Positions 1 to 12,951 of a stretch of DNA of 64,000 nt are shown piece after piece (positions within the stretch are counted from its first letter, which is position 1; every line of letters starts with the position of its first letter). Source of the stretch: Silene latifolia (lineage: Eukaryota; Streptophyta; Magnoliopsida; Caryophyllales; Caryophyllaceae); NCBI RefSeq assembly GCF_048544455.1, contig NC_133529.1, positions 46,229,456 through 46,293,455 of the forward strand, read 5' to 3'. Below the pieces are notes generated by a model. That model saw only the letters and a program-made list of their open reading frames with translations, was not told the DNA's origin and made no database searches. Made by a program: the position numbers and the translations under genes.

Positions 1-915
1 AGAAAAAGTATCTACAAGGGCCTTATATACACTTGTCAAGTTTCCCAAATAGATGTTTTCACAAAAATTTTCTAACCATGCAAACTACATGCCATGATGC
101 AACTAACATTTATACAATCTAATGCATATGCTTCTACCAATTAGTATGCCAAATAATCTAAATGCAATCCTATAATCACATTATTTATACCGCATCATAC
201 AAAATAAAGCCACATAGTCATTAACATAAAGAGGAAAAAGGAGATTGGAAAGATCATACCATGCGGTCTTCAATATCCTCATGTCTCGGATGTGGCGTAG
301 TCGATCAATGTGAAAAAGGATAGACAAACAAGCAAACAAGTATATACGATATATACAATTCTACACTAGAAAGGAATGAACATGTTTTTGGGTTTTTCAA
401 TTTTTATGTATTTTGGAATATAAATTCCCATCCCCCACTTTATTTTGGACATTGTCCTCAATGTACATGTAGGAGTAGGAATGAAAAAAAGAAATACATG
501 TTTCTGGATTTTTGATTTTATGGAAATTGAAGTACAAATGCAATGATATGATATGAATGAATGCATGCTCTAACTAAATGCAATTCTATATGACATATAT
601 AACAAATGAATGCAATCTAAACTACACTAGATGATGTATGTTTTCTATTAAACTATGGTCACCTATGATCAAACCTCCCCAAACCGATTTAAGCACTATT
701 TCTAGTGTAGAAAGGAATAGGTTTGGTCATTAGTGACTATGTATGAATTCTAGTCTATATGCAACTAACTACATGAATCATGTAAGATATAATACAATGC
801 AAACTATACTATATGAACTAACTAATGTGCAATGCAATGTGGAATATAATACAAATGCAAGATAATTGAAAATGTAATACAACTATACATGAGAGAAAGG
901 AAAAGAAGGAGTATC
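1..915 (-). other. Untranslated part of Athila-like element X (left portion)
   Basis: No convincing gene is seen. The stretch is AT-rich and has short C-rich phrases around 430-460 and 665-690 resembling the 'CCCCAAACC' phrases in the untranslated part of the Athila-type element at 21322-22960. Ancestrally it joins the segment that restarts at 29077, because the copia at 916 and its solo copy share the target site GTATC (911-915; 20542-20546; 29077-29081). I infer that it is the downstream untranslated region of the minus-strand element X. Bases 807-915 are repeated at 17627-17735. The short open frames here have no recognisable product. Confidence 0.4.
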
Positions 916-2210
916 TGTTGGAATATGTGTCCTCCGACAATAATGCGATCACAATTGTCGATCATATTGATCACATGTTTAAATATCATTTTAAGAATAC
1001 GTAAGGGATGATTCATTTTATAGTCAACTGATCAACATTAATCGGTAACGATTGGCTTGCTAGAGTTTGACGTTACTGTCGTGGGACGGTGGTGGTCAGT
1101 TGATCCCTTAAGGTCACACCTAAAGGATGATGCCCTTATCTGTAAAGTTGATTAATTGTATGACGATACAAGTTGATCAATTCCTTAAAATTGAACAATT
1201 CATTTGTGAGAGAGAATATTGATATGTTATTGTAATGGGATTGAATAAGATTTATTTTAGTAATTGAAATGCCTTGTTACTAAAATTGTTTATTGTTTGA
1301 GAAACAATAGAGATAAGAATGAATGGTTAATTATAATTACAAAATGTTGTGAATTATAATTATATGACCCATTTTATTTATGTGATCAAGTATCACAAGT
1401 CAATTTGTTGTATGTAATTTAATTAATTCATAAAATGATATTTATGTGATAAATATGCATCAAATTAATTAATAACATGTAACATACTACATGTGACATA
1501 TTGTGTGACAAGTGACAAATTGACAAAATAATATGGAGGTCCATTTTATCTCATATGACCGAAATATTGGAGGTAGTATGGGTGAGTGGGTGTTTTGTTT
1601 AATGGATAAATAAAACACTATGATTACCTATGATGTAGGGTAGTCTTACACCTACTTTACTTAATAAGAACAAAAGTAAAAGAAAAGACCATGCATTGGC
1701 CTTAAGACCTCCCTCCACCGGTTTTGTGTATATGAGGAGAGATTTTTATTCTCTCAATTTTAACTTGTATTCATACACATGAAAAAGTTATCCTCTCTCA
1801 CATATTCATCCTTTTCTTCATCAAAACATGAGATTTTTGATTCAAATTGTTCATAAAAGATTACTAAAATTATTAGTGTAATATATGAGTATTAGTAATC
1901 AATTTTAAGGTAAACTACTAAACTAATATCTAGCTAATATTATTTAGTGGGGATAAAGGATAATCTTGGATGCAATCAAGAGGAGTGACTTCTATACTTG
2001 AGGTCTTTGGAGGATCATCCTAATATATGGAAAGCTCAAGAACAAGTGAGGTAGGAGACTTCATTTGTGCCCATTTGGCCGAAATATTCATATGGTATGA
2101 AACGATTTTTCCTTACTCTTATTCTAGTTTTGCATGCATAAGATCTTTAAGTTTTTATGACTAAAACTTTAAACCAAAATATGTGATATTCAAAAATATG
2201 ATTTCCTTCA
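916..2210 (+). repeat. 5' LTR of the old copia
   Basis: It begins TGTTGG and ends TTCA, directly followed by AG and the primer-binding site. The same 1.3 kb sequence recurs, almost unchanged, as the solo LTR at 17736-20541 (with an insertion), and its right part recurs at 28248-29076. The flanking GTATC (911-915) is the target-site copy. Confidence 0.85.
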
Positions 2211-2212
2211 AG

Positions 2213-2224
2213 TGGTATCAGAGC
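2213..2224 (+). other. Primer-binding site, Met-tRNA type
   Basis: TGGTATCAGAGC lies two bases after the LTR end. This is the standard plant copia primer-binding site, complementary to the 3' end of initiator methionine tRNA. The nested copia has the same motif with the same two-base gap. Confidence 0.9.
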
Positions 2225-4011
2225 ATTATGGTTGTTGCATGCAAGATCGGGTTAGTTTTTCTGAGTTAATTTAATTAACATATAAAACTTGTTATTTAGG
2301 ATTTATGAAGATAAATCATGAGATAATTTTGCATGTTAAAAGTTTCTGGTCCTAAGTGATTTTTAGGACATTTTGGTTTATTTATGGATTTTATTGTTCA
2401 TTTTATATAATATTGGCATTAAAATGTGATTTTTATGATAAAAATGTCATTTTTGGACTACAAATAGCTAAACTTCGATTTTTCTAGTGGCTTTTGGATA
2501 TGTTTTCACATATATTATCTACTGATGGCCTGTAAATTTTCATAATAAAATGAGTTGTTTTTCTCGAAATATGGATTTTTCAAATTAAAATCGTATTTAA
2601 ATGGGAAAATAGGTTAATATAAGTTATATTTCGAATCTGGTCATGGAAATTTAGTATGTTGTCACATGCAATTTTACAAGATGTGTGTAAAATATTTGGC
2701 TATAATGAAGTCTTTATGCATGATTTATGAATTTTTGATGAAAAATCACATAAATAGTGACTTTAATTAGTAAAAATGCTAAAACATACTTCATGACTAA
2801 GGAAAAACATCACATGTTGCATTTTATCATATATTTCAGATCTAAAAGTGAAAAGTTGATAAAAATATTTTTTCTCATATTTTTATGGTGATAATTGTTA
2901 AAATCGATAAACCGCAACATTGTTTTTCTCGATAAATTTTCGAAATTTTTAACCTAATTGTTTTGAACATTATGAGTGTCATGGTATTTTTCCAGAATGT
3001 TCATGAGTTTAAATTTCAAATTTCAAATTTATTTGAAATTTTTATGATTTAATTTGAAGTTTATGACATAATTTTGTATTTTAGGTCCATTCATGAACAA
3101 TATTAAGAAATCTAGGTTAATTATTGTCAAATGTTAGTGGAGACTAATTTTGAGTCCTAAGTTTGTTAGGGTAATTAACTTGTACATAAATATGAATTTA
3201 TGTAATTATTGTGATTTTTTAAAAAAGTTAAATCACGCAAATCCGTAAAAACCGATTAATATACGATATTGGCTCCTTAAAGGCGATTTAGCATAAAATT
3301 GAGCATGTTCATACATATTATAATGCTGCATTTTATTTATGATTTTCATTTTTAATTTTATGTAATTTTTGAATTATGTAATTTTACTTAGTATGGCCTT
3401 AGTTTTAATTGATATTACCCGAAATGTATGGGAATATCGATTCGGTTGTAATTTATTGTGATCTCGTATCACCGTTTTGTAATTTAATAGATTTAAATTT
3501 TAATTATAAATGTATAATAGGAAATTATGTAATTTATTATGTAATTTATTTATTCCGGAGTACCTTGAAGACGGTGCCACTCGAGAAGGCGATCCATTGA
3601 AGAAATTGTTGCCTTGAAATGCGTGCCAAGGCCGAAGTTCAAGGGACCAAAGGAGTTGGTTTCCGAACTTGTAATAGTTTATTAGATTTACTATTCTAGA
3701 AAGGCCATACTAGGATTTTATTTATGCTTTGCATTTTATTTATATGTTGCATGCATCGCTAAATCGCCATAACTAAAACATGCATTATCATTTTAATCGA
3801 GTTTATCGACCGTGTCAATTACAATTATCGTAGTTCACCGCTTTAGTTCACTTAAAACGTGATAGATAATAAATTGACATGACCTCTCGCTAAAATAAAC
3901 AATTGAGACTTAGCCTTACCAAAAAGTAGAAACCATGAAAACCTATTTCGTGAGGGAGTGCACTCGACCACACCGGGGTACAAACCTTGTTACGTAGGGG
4001 AAGTGGGTGAT
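2225..4011 (+). other. AT-rich internal leader of the old copia, no gene seen
   Basis: This is a 1.8 kb stretch without a recognisable protein. Around 3550-3670 there is a short, less AT-rich phrase. It lies where leader and gag would be expected in a copia element, but I cannot recognise a gag domain. It ends at AAATG (4012-4016), the left target-site copy of the nested copia. Confidence 0.5.
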
Positions 4012-4016
4012 AAATG

Positions 4017-5067
4017 TGTGGGGTAATATCCGTATAATACCCTTTAATTATAGGATTATAACGCAAAATTTACATGTGATTATAGTCATAAAACGAAAAA
4101 CATAATGAAACGATAAAGATTAGAAATAACCTTCGGTCCTAGTGCAAAATGGCAATGAGAGATCAAGGTAGATCTCCTCCTAAATGTTGCACCCAAGATT
4201 GTCCGAGAAATGCCCTTGTGCTAGAGAGAATCCCCTAATTGCCTTGCAATATTGAGGGGATTGTTTTTTGAGTTTGTGTTGGATGAGAAATCCGAATTTC
4301 AGGAGGCACAATTCCCAAAACCCTAAAAATTTTTAGCAAATGAATTAGGTTTCAAGTGAAGGATAGAGCTCTCCTTTTGTCTCACCTAATTCGGCCAAAA
4401 CCGAGTGGACAAGGGGGAAATGGGCTTCCATTTTCTCCTTATTTTTAACTCGTGGTCCGAGGCTAAAATGTATACAACGCGGTGTTTATTATAGACTGTC
4501 ATCGGTTATCGGATATTAAATCATCAACTAATAACACGGTTTAGTTGAATTATTAATACATGTCCGACAAAGACAATATTGTATAATTATATTCAATATA
4601 CATTTAATTAAATATAAAACGCTTATATTCAATTTTACGAATTAACCGCTTAATTCGTCTTAGCCATTATTATTTAATCCGTATTAAATAAAATATCTCA
4701 ACATCACATTTTGACTAATTATTAGTCAAATAACTCGACTAATGGTTAGTCAAAATTGGCATCTACATGATGTATTTTCATACCGTCACATCTCTCAAAC
4801 GTATCCTATAGGTGTGACTTTTAGGGACCAGTTGATCACCGCCATCCGTATGACAATAACGTCAAACTTATCTAGCAAGCCAACCGTTATTGATAAACGT
4901 GGATCAATTGATAATAATACCAAAAGTATGCCCTTTGATCCTTTTAGAGATTTATAAGTCCTTGCACTAATTGTTAAGGACACCAGCCCCAACAAGCTCC
5001 CACTTGTCCGTACAAGTGTATGTGCAATGACGTTATCCGCACTAACTGGAGGACACAAGCTCCAACA
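4017..5067 (-). repeat. 3' LTR of the younger copia
   Basis: On the plus strand it runs from TGTGGGG to CCAACA; read as the element it starts TGTTGGAG and ends CCCACA. It pairs with 11893-12946. Small open frames inside it recur in the other LTR and are not genes. Most differences between the two LTRs lie between about 4700 and 5000 and tend to fall at CTG or CAG sites. Confidence 0.9.
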
Positions 5068-5858
5068 AACTCCCACTTGTCCGTACAAGTGTATGTGCGA
5101 TAACCGATTCTCATATTCATTTAAAATTTCTCCCACTCAATGTAAAACAATTTGCATATCTGGATCCACAAAGGTCGTATTTTACAATCGATCTGGATCA
5201 AGAGTGGTTTCCCCGACTAGAGAGTAACTTAACCGATAAAACGAATCCGTATCCGAGCATGGCCATGCATTTCGATTCTGACTCCTCGAGTGGCCCCGAG
5301 AAATATCGAGTACACGATAAAGGCTGAATATTTCCTTCAACTCGAACTCCTTCCGATCTAAGCACACGCATGAAATGACCTAAAACAATCTACTTGGCCC
5401 CCTGTTACGGATGACCGTGAGAAAGAAACCAAAGTCACCCAAAAATCTGCCTTAGTCTCAAGAGACAGTTGATAGTCAAAAGAATCGACTCTTAGGATCA
5501 CCATGGAAGTCCTATCCACGACCGGGCACCGAATGTTATAAAACATTTAGGACTCCACGTCGATGTCACAATTGTGTCCTACGAAATATCCGTATAAATC
5601 GCCTTTGTGATTGGTCACCAACTGTTGACTTATGGCTAGTTGAACCCACCATCAACCAACGTCACAAAATAATTGCCGGAGTTATCAGCTCATGTGGGCA
5701 ATTAAGGACCGAAAAATATAATGTTCGTTCAGTTCACTTTGTGGTGTTCAAAATTTGTCGTACAAATCCACATGAAAAACAAAATATATATATAAAATAT
5801 CAAAACGATGATGTCGTATAGAGTACAAAAGGGAATGAATCTAATCCATGAAAGAGTA
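5068..5858 (-). other. Polypurine tract and 3' untranslated region of the younger copia
   Basis: The first bases after the LTR (5068-5077) read on the minus strand as AGTGGGAGTT, a polypurine tract for plus-strand priming. The rest is non-coding and resembles the corresponding 3' part of the old copia around 16620-17300, with shared phrases about the TCGAGTGGCC block near 5288 and the similar block near 17098. The two copia elements are therefore related families. Confidence 0.6.
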
Positions 5859-8492
5859 CTACAACTTAGGAACACGTTTAATTCCCATGGAATTAACATG
5901 CCCTTCATGCTTATCTTGTCGTAATGCTTTAGTGAGAGGATCTCCTATGTTATCATCTGTAGCAATCTTGTCTATCACTACTTCCTTTTGCTCCACGTAA
6001 TCTCGGATTAGATGAGCTTTCCGTTGTACATGTCTAGACTTGTTGCTAGACTTTGGCTCCTTAGCTTGGAAGATGGCACCACTATTGTCGCAATAGATGG
6101 TGATCGGGTCATTCGAACTAGGCACTACGGATAGTCCATGTAAGAATTGACGCATCCATATCGCTTCCTTTGTAGCTTCAGACGCGGCATAGTACTCGGA
6201 CTCGTCGTAGAATCAGAATCGTTTGCTTGGAACTCTTCCGGTGATGCAGCGCCATTAAGAGTAAAAACGAATCCTAACCGAGATTTCGAGTCATCTCGAT
6301 CCGTTTGGAAGCTAGCATCTCACAGAACGGTTGCGCATAGCTTTTGAGGGCCTCCATAAGTCAATGCCCAATCTTTAGTCCTCCGTAGGTACTTAAGAAT
6401 GTTCTTGACACCCATCCAATGTGATTCACCTGGATGCTGTTGGAATCGACTTGTCATACTCAATGCATATGCCACGTCGGGACGTGTGCATATCATGGCA
6501 TACATGATTGATCCTATAGCCGAAGCATAAGGGATCCGTGCCATGCGCTCTTTCTCTTCCGGTGTCTCTGGTGCCTGAGACTTGCTCAAATGCACCCCTG
6601 GAGCCATAGGAAGAAACCCCTTCTTGGAGTTAGTCATCTTTGAATCTCTCTAGGACTTTGTCTATGTAAGACTCTCGATCGAGAGATAACATCCGACGTG
6701 ATCTATCTCGATAGATACGGATGCCCGAAATTCTTTGTGCCTCACCCAGATCTTTCATCCGGAAATGGTTCTTCAACCATACTTTCACCGAAGTTAAGAG
6801 AGGTATGTCATTCCCAATCAGGAGTATGTCGTCAACATACAATATTAGGAAGACAATCTTGCTCCCACTCGACTTGATATATAAACATGGTTCCTCGACC
6901 GATCGAGTAAATCCATTTTCTTTTATCACTTGGTCGAAGCGATGATTCCAACTCCTTGATGCTTGCTTAAGTCCATAAATGGAACGCTTAAGCTTGCACA
7001 CTTTCTTAGGATGTAGTGGATCGATGAAACCTTCGGGTTGTACCATGTACAACTCTTCCTCCAAAAAGCCGTTTAAGAAGGCGGTTTTCACGTCCATTTG
7101 CCAAATTTCATAGTCATGAAAAACAGCAATCGCTAAGATAATCCGAATGGAACGCAGCATGACTACGGGTGCAAAAATCTCATCGTAGTGCAAACCTGGC
7201 ACTTGGGTGAAACCTTTAGCAACTAGTCGTGCTTTGTAGATATCTTGTTGACCTTCCACAGAATGCTTTATCTTGTAAAGCCATTTGCATTGAAGGGGAC
7301 GAACCTTAGCGGGTAAGTCAACAAGATCCCACACGTTGTTCTCATACATGGAGTCCATCTCGGATTGCATGGCCTCAAGCCATAGCTTTGAGTCGAATCT
7401 GGTCATGGCACCTTTATAGGTTGCGGGTTCACTACTCGTTAAGAGTAGAATGTCATCTATGTCATGTTCCTCGACCATACCAATGTATCTCGTCCTGGGA
7501 GGAATAGAGACTCTTCCCGACCTCCTAGGTTCCTCAGGAATGTTAACCGCAGTCGGGATTGAAGGAATAGGTTCCTCCAATAGTTGCTCGGTATTTGGTT
7601 CTGGAATCTCCGACAGGTCGAAGGTTCTATCACTCTTTGCATTCTCGAGAAAATCCTTCTCTAAGAATGTCGCACTAGCCGCAACAAAAACGCGTTGTTC
7701 GGTTGGCGAATAGAAGTAATGACCAAGGGTTCCTTTAGGATAACCTATAAAGAATGTCTTGACTGATCGCGGGCCGAGCTTATCCTCGTGTCTCCACTTG
7801 ACATAAGCCTCGCAGCCCCAAACCCGTATAAAGGACAAGTTAGGGACCGTTCCCTTCCATAGTTCATATGGAGTCTTGTCATGAGCTTTAGACGGACTTC
7901 GGTTAAGTATTAGAGCGTGACAAAAGAGCATAACCCCATAATGAATCGGTAAAACCGTGTGACTCATCATGGATCGAACCATATCAAGTAGTGTTCGATT
8001 TCTCTGTTCGGACACACCATTCAATTGAGGTGTTCCAGGTGGAGTTAATCGTAAGGCAATCCACGTCTTTGAGGTGTTGATCAAACTCGTGAGAAAGATA
8101 CTCGCCACCACGATCCGAACGTAGTGTTTTAATCTTTCTACCCAATAGGTTTGTACCCTATTCTGGTATTCTTTGAATTTATCAAAGGATTCACTTTTAT
8201 GCTTCATTAAGTAGACATAGCCATATCTACTTAAATCGTCCGTGAAAGTGATGAAATACCTATAGCCTTCTCGTGCGGTGATTGACATAGGACCACATAC
8301 ATCCGTGTGTATGAGTCCTAATAGGTCAGCCGCGCGAATTCCAACACCTTTGAAGGAAATCCGAGTCATCTTACCGATGAGACATGATTCACACGTGCCA
8401 AATGATTGAAAATCAAAGGCCGAGATAGCTCCATTTTTGATGAGCTGTTTTACGCGTTTCTCATTAATGTGTCCCATACGGCGAGTTGCCAT
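5859..8492 (-). pseudogene. Copia pol: integrase, reverse transcriptase, RNase H
   Basis: From 8492 downward the frames show the GAG-pre-integrase HINEKR...GTCESC zinc region, an integrase core with HTDVCGPM and TPPGTPQLNGVSEQRNRTLLDMVRSM-like stretches, then a copia RT with MDVKTAFLNG and the active-site block LYVDDILLIGND. RNase H follows, with CTRPDVAYAL and YCDNSGAIFQAKEPKSS. This supplies cDNA synthesis and integration for the element. It is a broken fossil with several breaks. Many other-frame open readings here are shadows. Confidence 0.88.
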
Positions 8493-8643
8493 AGATACGT
8501 TTGATCTTTGTCACCAACCTTTAACTTTTTATTCATTACGTGTAATATTTCCGTGGTCTGATCTAAAACATAAATTCCGTTCATGGAGACCGCCTTTCAG
8601 TAAATCATATCGTGTAATGAGAAAATGCAAGTATTATTTTCTA

Positions 8644-9060
8644 TTACAAATGAAAACCAAGTTTGTCAAGTGCGTAAACCGAAATAATGTTTTTGGAAAG
8701 ACTAGGTACATAATAGCAGTCATATAATGACAACTCAAATCCGCTAGGAAGCTGGATCACATATGTCCCCTTTGAGATGGCAGCTACTCTTGCTCCATTC
8801 CCAACACGCAGGTCCACCTCACCCTTTACGAGGGGTTCGATGTTTCGGAGCCCCTGCACATGATTACACAGATGAGAACCACAACCAGTATCAAGTACCC
8901 AAGTTCCGTAACTTGCGTGGTTAATCTCAATCATATGAATAAAAGTAGAAGAGAGAGAAGACATACAAACAGGTTTAACACGACCTGCCTTTAAGTCCTC
9001 ATGATAAACAGGACATGTACGCCTCCAATGCCCAGTCTTGTGGCAATGATGGCACTCCAT
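8644..9060 (-). pseudogene. Copia gag end: CCHC knuckle and aspartic protease
   Basis: The frame opens with a CCHC knuckle (C-H-H-C as CHHCHKTGHWRRTC) and continues into the copia protease active site WVLDTGCGSHLC, where the D-T-G triad is visible. It lies between gag (9236-9859) and integrase (8492 downward), as in other copia polyproteins. The family makes one gag-pol polyprotein that this protease cuts. The element is broken overall. Confidence 0.82.
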
Positions 9061-9235
9061 GTTTTCATTCTTGCTCTTTGTCGCGCCTGATGAGGTGCTC
9101 GACTCACCAGGCCCACTCTTACCTGAACCCGACTTCTTGAACGGTTTACCTACGCTAGGTTTGCTCGAGCTTTGCCCTTACCTTTTCCCTTGTTTGACAC
9201 AACGAGAACATCCTGTTTCAAGCTCCCACTGAACT

Positions 9236-9859
9236 TCATGTCCTTCTCGGTGCCCGTACGAGAAGGGAGTGCGATTCATGTGGGGTTTTCTTCAAATCAT
9301 TCATATAGTAATTCGCTCTAAATTGCGAAAAACCATCGTGGAGTGAATGAAGCATGCGGTCGATAACAATGTTCTCGCTGATGTTACAATCAAAGGTCTC
9401 CAACTTCTCGACATTCTCAATCATCTTTGAGAATGTGTGGGCTAACAAAGTTGGCCCTTTCTCGAGTCTCGCATCAAAGAAGCGAGTGGTATGCTCATAG
9501 GTCACGATTCTCGGTGCTTTCGAGAATTCCTTGGTGAGCGTGGTGAAAATCTTGTTTGCACCATGGGCTATGAAGCGTTTCGGCAAATTGGATTCCATTG
9601 CAAAAATGAGTACGTTTTTAATCGCACCCGCTTCCATACGGAAATCATTAAACTTGGTGATTTTTGACTCTAGCCGTGGGACTGGGTTTTCGGGAGGGGC
9701 TCTAATAGATATTTGAGCTTCCATCGCGGCGGCAAGCATTCCGTAATGCCGCCTCCCGGTCTCCGAAGTTTGATCCATCATTCTTGGTCGAGTAGACCGA
9801 TTCATCCGATTCATGAAGATCAGAAGCCGGGACTCACGGTCCAATGTGGAACTTGGCAT
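9236..9859 (-). pseudogene. Copia gag (UBN2-type) region
   Basis: This is a 207-residue frame resembling the plant copia gag of the UBN2 / retrotran_gag type, with a helical core of the form LTKEFSKAPRIVTYEHTTRF and DRMLHSLHDGFSQF. It would form the virus-like particle. It precedes the CCHC and protease frame. About 2 kb of leader separates it from the primer-binding site at 11879. Confidence 0.65.
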
Positions 9860-11878
9860 TGGGTTATCGTAGAACCACCATTTGTAATTAGCGAGTTAAA
9901 AATTCGTGATCTACACTGTAAAGGAAAGAAAAACAAGAACGAAATAAGCAACTCATAGAGGTGATTTAAGTCTATTTTAAAATTCATTTTAACGTGTAGA
10001 CTCTCGCACTTGCATAATTGATCTCCCTCAAGAATGATACAAGTGATCCCAAGACTCAATTTCGGTAAATTGATAAGCCAACTGGTTAGCTAATTCTTCC
10101 GTAAGAACTCTTGGTCGATAGATTTCGGTAAATCCTATCTATAGTCCACCATAGTCACAGGATCGTACGAGTGACCATAGTGTTGAGATAAAATAGGTCA
10201 ATCGGTTCCAACTTACCCGACGTAGAAGGGGTCATATTATGCCTACCGACGAAGAAGGGACTCATTGGAGTTTGACCTATAAAGACCGTTCTCAATTTTT
10301 GTTTATACGAGGAAGATCCCATCAACTAAATTATAATTCATATTAAGTGAACGAATAACTAGCGTCTGCGTGAATGAATTAATTTGGGTGATGGCTTAAA
10401 AATCGTGTGACATGAGAATGTCAATGAAAACTAACTCGTGACCTCTATATGTGTCAGTTTTCATGCAATAATTAGGTGGTTTGGTTTTTAGGCGGAATAT
10501 GATGCATACTATCGTTACGATAAAATAAATAAACGAATGCAATACGTAAGTAAAAATTCCTAGTGTGGCCTATCCTAGTAAAATAAAACATAAAACAACT
10601 TTGGAATCCACCGTTGGACCCGAGAAGCTTGTCTTGATGTTCCATCTTGATCCATGTAGCGGGAGTGAGCATCCGGTCTCCATCTTTAGTCTTCTCAAAA
10701 ATTACAATTTAAAATTTACAAATATAAACCTATTTACATTCTAAATAAAAACTGTAATTAAAAGAAATAAAAATGGAGATATGAGATCTCAAAATACAAC
10801 CAAGACCGTGTTCCATCATTACGGTAACACGTTCTACTAAGGCCACACCAAGTTACAACCGTTTGCAAAATAAATAAATACGTAATTAAAAGCATTCAAA
10901 ACCATTAACAATAACGATAAATAAAATGCATCAACTAAAATTTAAATTTATTCGTGACATAATTCCGTAATTATGTTAAATTTTTATCCAAACCACCAAA
11001 ATTAATTAAAATTACATGACAAAACCGCTTTAGTCAAGTTAATTTTAATTCGAGATAATCCGTTACAATAAATCGTTTTAAAGTAACTTTATTTTACGTG
11101 GGTGAACCGTTTCACTATCAAGCGAGAGCATAAAAACCGTTTTATGCATTAAAAGGGCCGAAAAAAAAAACAGAAAAAAATTTTTTTTTTTTTCTTCTGT
11201 ACTGCTGTACGTGAACAGTACCCGTGAAAATTTTTTTTTTTTTTTTATTAAATGCTGCTGAACCGTGAGCAACAAAAAGAACAAAAATAAATAAAAATTA
11301 AATTGCTCAAACCGTGAGCAACAACAAACAATGCCGAAATGATTTGACAAAACTCAATTGCAATTTTAATCTAATCCGTATAGAATTCAAACTACAATTG
11401 ACATGATCTTCACATATTGTTGTAATTATCGTTTAAAACAACAATCGCAAAGAACAAATCGAAAACAAAACCAAAAATCGACAAAGCAACCGTGTAAACT
11501 TGACACGGTTCCCAATGCAAAAAAAAAAACAGTCCGTGTATAAAAAAAATGAGACAAAAAAAGCCCACACGGTTTATCGTTTTGCAATTGATAGATCTTT
11601 AACATACTATAATGAATATCGATTACAAATAATATGCAAAGATTAAATCAAAACAAAGAACAAACGACAACCATCACCATGTAATCATTACACGGATCCC
11701 AAGGCAAAAAAAAATTGCAACATAAAAAAAACGCAGCAATTAAAGAATTGCCGAGGGCATAAAAAAAAAATTTGTGCCGAATGGAAAAAAAAATTCAGCC
11801 GCACCAATTTTTTTTTAAACAAAATTCATCGATTCAAAATCGTTTAATGAAAATCACATAGAAAAATTACGTAACCTG
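9860..11878 (-). other. 5' leader of the younger copia
   Basis: Untranslated, AT-rich leader between the primer-binding site and gag. It holds long A and T runs (11160-11250, 11521-11570, 11700-11815). The recurring phrase CCGTGAGCAACAA appears twice near 11263-11325. No gene is seen. Confidence 0.55.
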
Positions 11879-11890
11879 GCTCTGATACCA
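11879..11890 (-). other. Primer-binding site of the younger copia
   Basis: Minus-strand TGGTATCAGAGC, two bases inside the LTR boundary at 11893. It is the Met-tRNA site and fixes the element's orientation. Confidence 0.92.
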
Positions 11891-11892
11891 CT

Positions 11893-12946
11893 TGTGGGGT
11901 AATATCCGTATAATACCCTTTAATTATAGGATTATAACGCAAAATTTACATGTGATTATAGTCATAAAACGAAAAACATAATGAAACGATAAAGATTAGA
12001 AATAACCTTCGGTCCTAGTGCAAAATGGCAATGAGAGATCAAGGTAGATCTCCTCCTAAATGTTGCACCCAAGATTGTCCGAGAAATGCCCTTGTGCTAG
12101 AGAGAATCCCCTAATTGCCTTGCAATATTGAGGGGATTGTTTTTTGAGTTTGTGTTGGATGAGAGATCCGAATTTCAGGAGGCACAATTCCCAAAACCCT
12201 AAAAATTTTTAGCAAATGAATTAGGTTTCAAGTGAAGGAGAGAGCTCTCCTTTTGTCTCACCTAATTCGGCCAAAACCGAGTGGACAAGGGGAAATGGGC
12301 TTCCATTTTCTCCTTATTTTTAACTCGTGGTCCGAGGCTAAAATGTATACAACGCGGTGTTTATTATAGACTGTCATCGGTTATCGGATATTAAATCATC
12401 AACTAATAACACGGTTTAGTTGAATTATTAATACATGTCCGACAAAGACAATATTGTATAATTATATTCAATATATATTTAATTAAATATAAAACGCTTA
12501 TATTCAATTTTACGAATTAACCGCTTAATTCGTCTTAGCCATTATTATTTAATCCGTATTAAATAAAATATCTCAACATCACATTTTCGACTAATTATTA
12601 GTCAAATAACTCAGACTAACTGGTTAGTCAAAATTGGCATCTACATGACTGTATTTTCATACCGTCACATCTCTCAAACGTATCCTATAGGTGTGACTTT
12701 TAGGGACCAGTTGATCACCGCCATCTGTATGACAATAACGTCAAACTTATCTAGCAAGCCAACCGTTATTGATAAACGTGGATCAACTGATAATAATACC
12801 AAAAGTATGCCCTTTGATCCTTTTAGAGATTTATAAGTCCTTGCACTAACTGTTAAGGACACCAGCCCCAACAAGCTCCCACTTGTCCGTACAAGTGTAT
12901 GTGCAATGACGTTATCCGCACTAACTGGAGGACACAAGCTCCAACA
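11893..12946 (-). repeat. 5' LTR of the younger copia
   Basis: It pairs with 4017-5067 over its full length. The right boundary CCAACA is followed directly by the target-site copy AAATG (12947-12951). Confidence 0.92.
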
Positions 12947-12951
12947 AAATG

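Larger units (their letters stand above)
4017..12946 (-). mobile_element. Younger Ty1/copia element, nested, minus strand
   Basis: The element is complete end to end. Its LTRs are 4017-5067 and 11893-12946, and it is flanked by the perfect five-base duplication AAATG (4012-4016 and 12947-12951). Read on the minus strand the order is 5' LTR, Met-tRNA primer site, leader, gag, CCHC and protease, integrase, RT, RNase H, polypurine tract, 3' LTR. This gives the copia order, with integrase before RT. The LTRs look about 98-99% alike by eye, so the insertion is fairly recent. The coding part is broken at several points. Confidence 0.92.

Noticed and set aside
4742-5227. Several small open frames, repeated at 12645-12937
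   Set aside because: They lie within the paired LTRs of the younger copia and its 3' untranslated region, and do not look like proteins.
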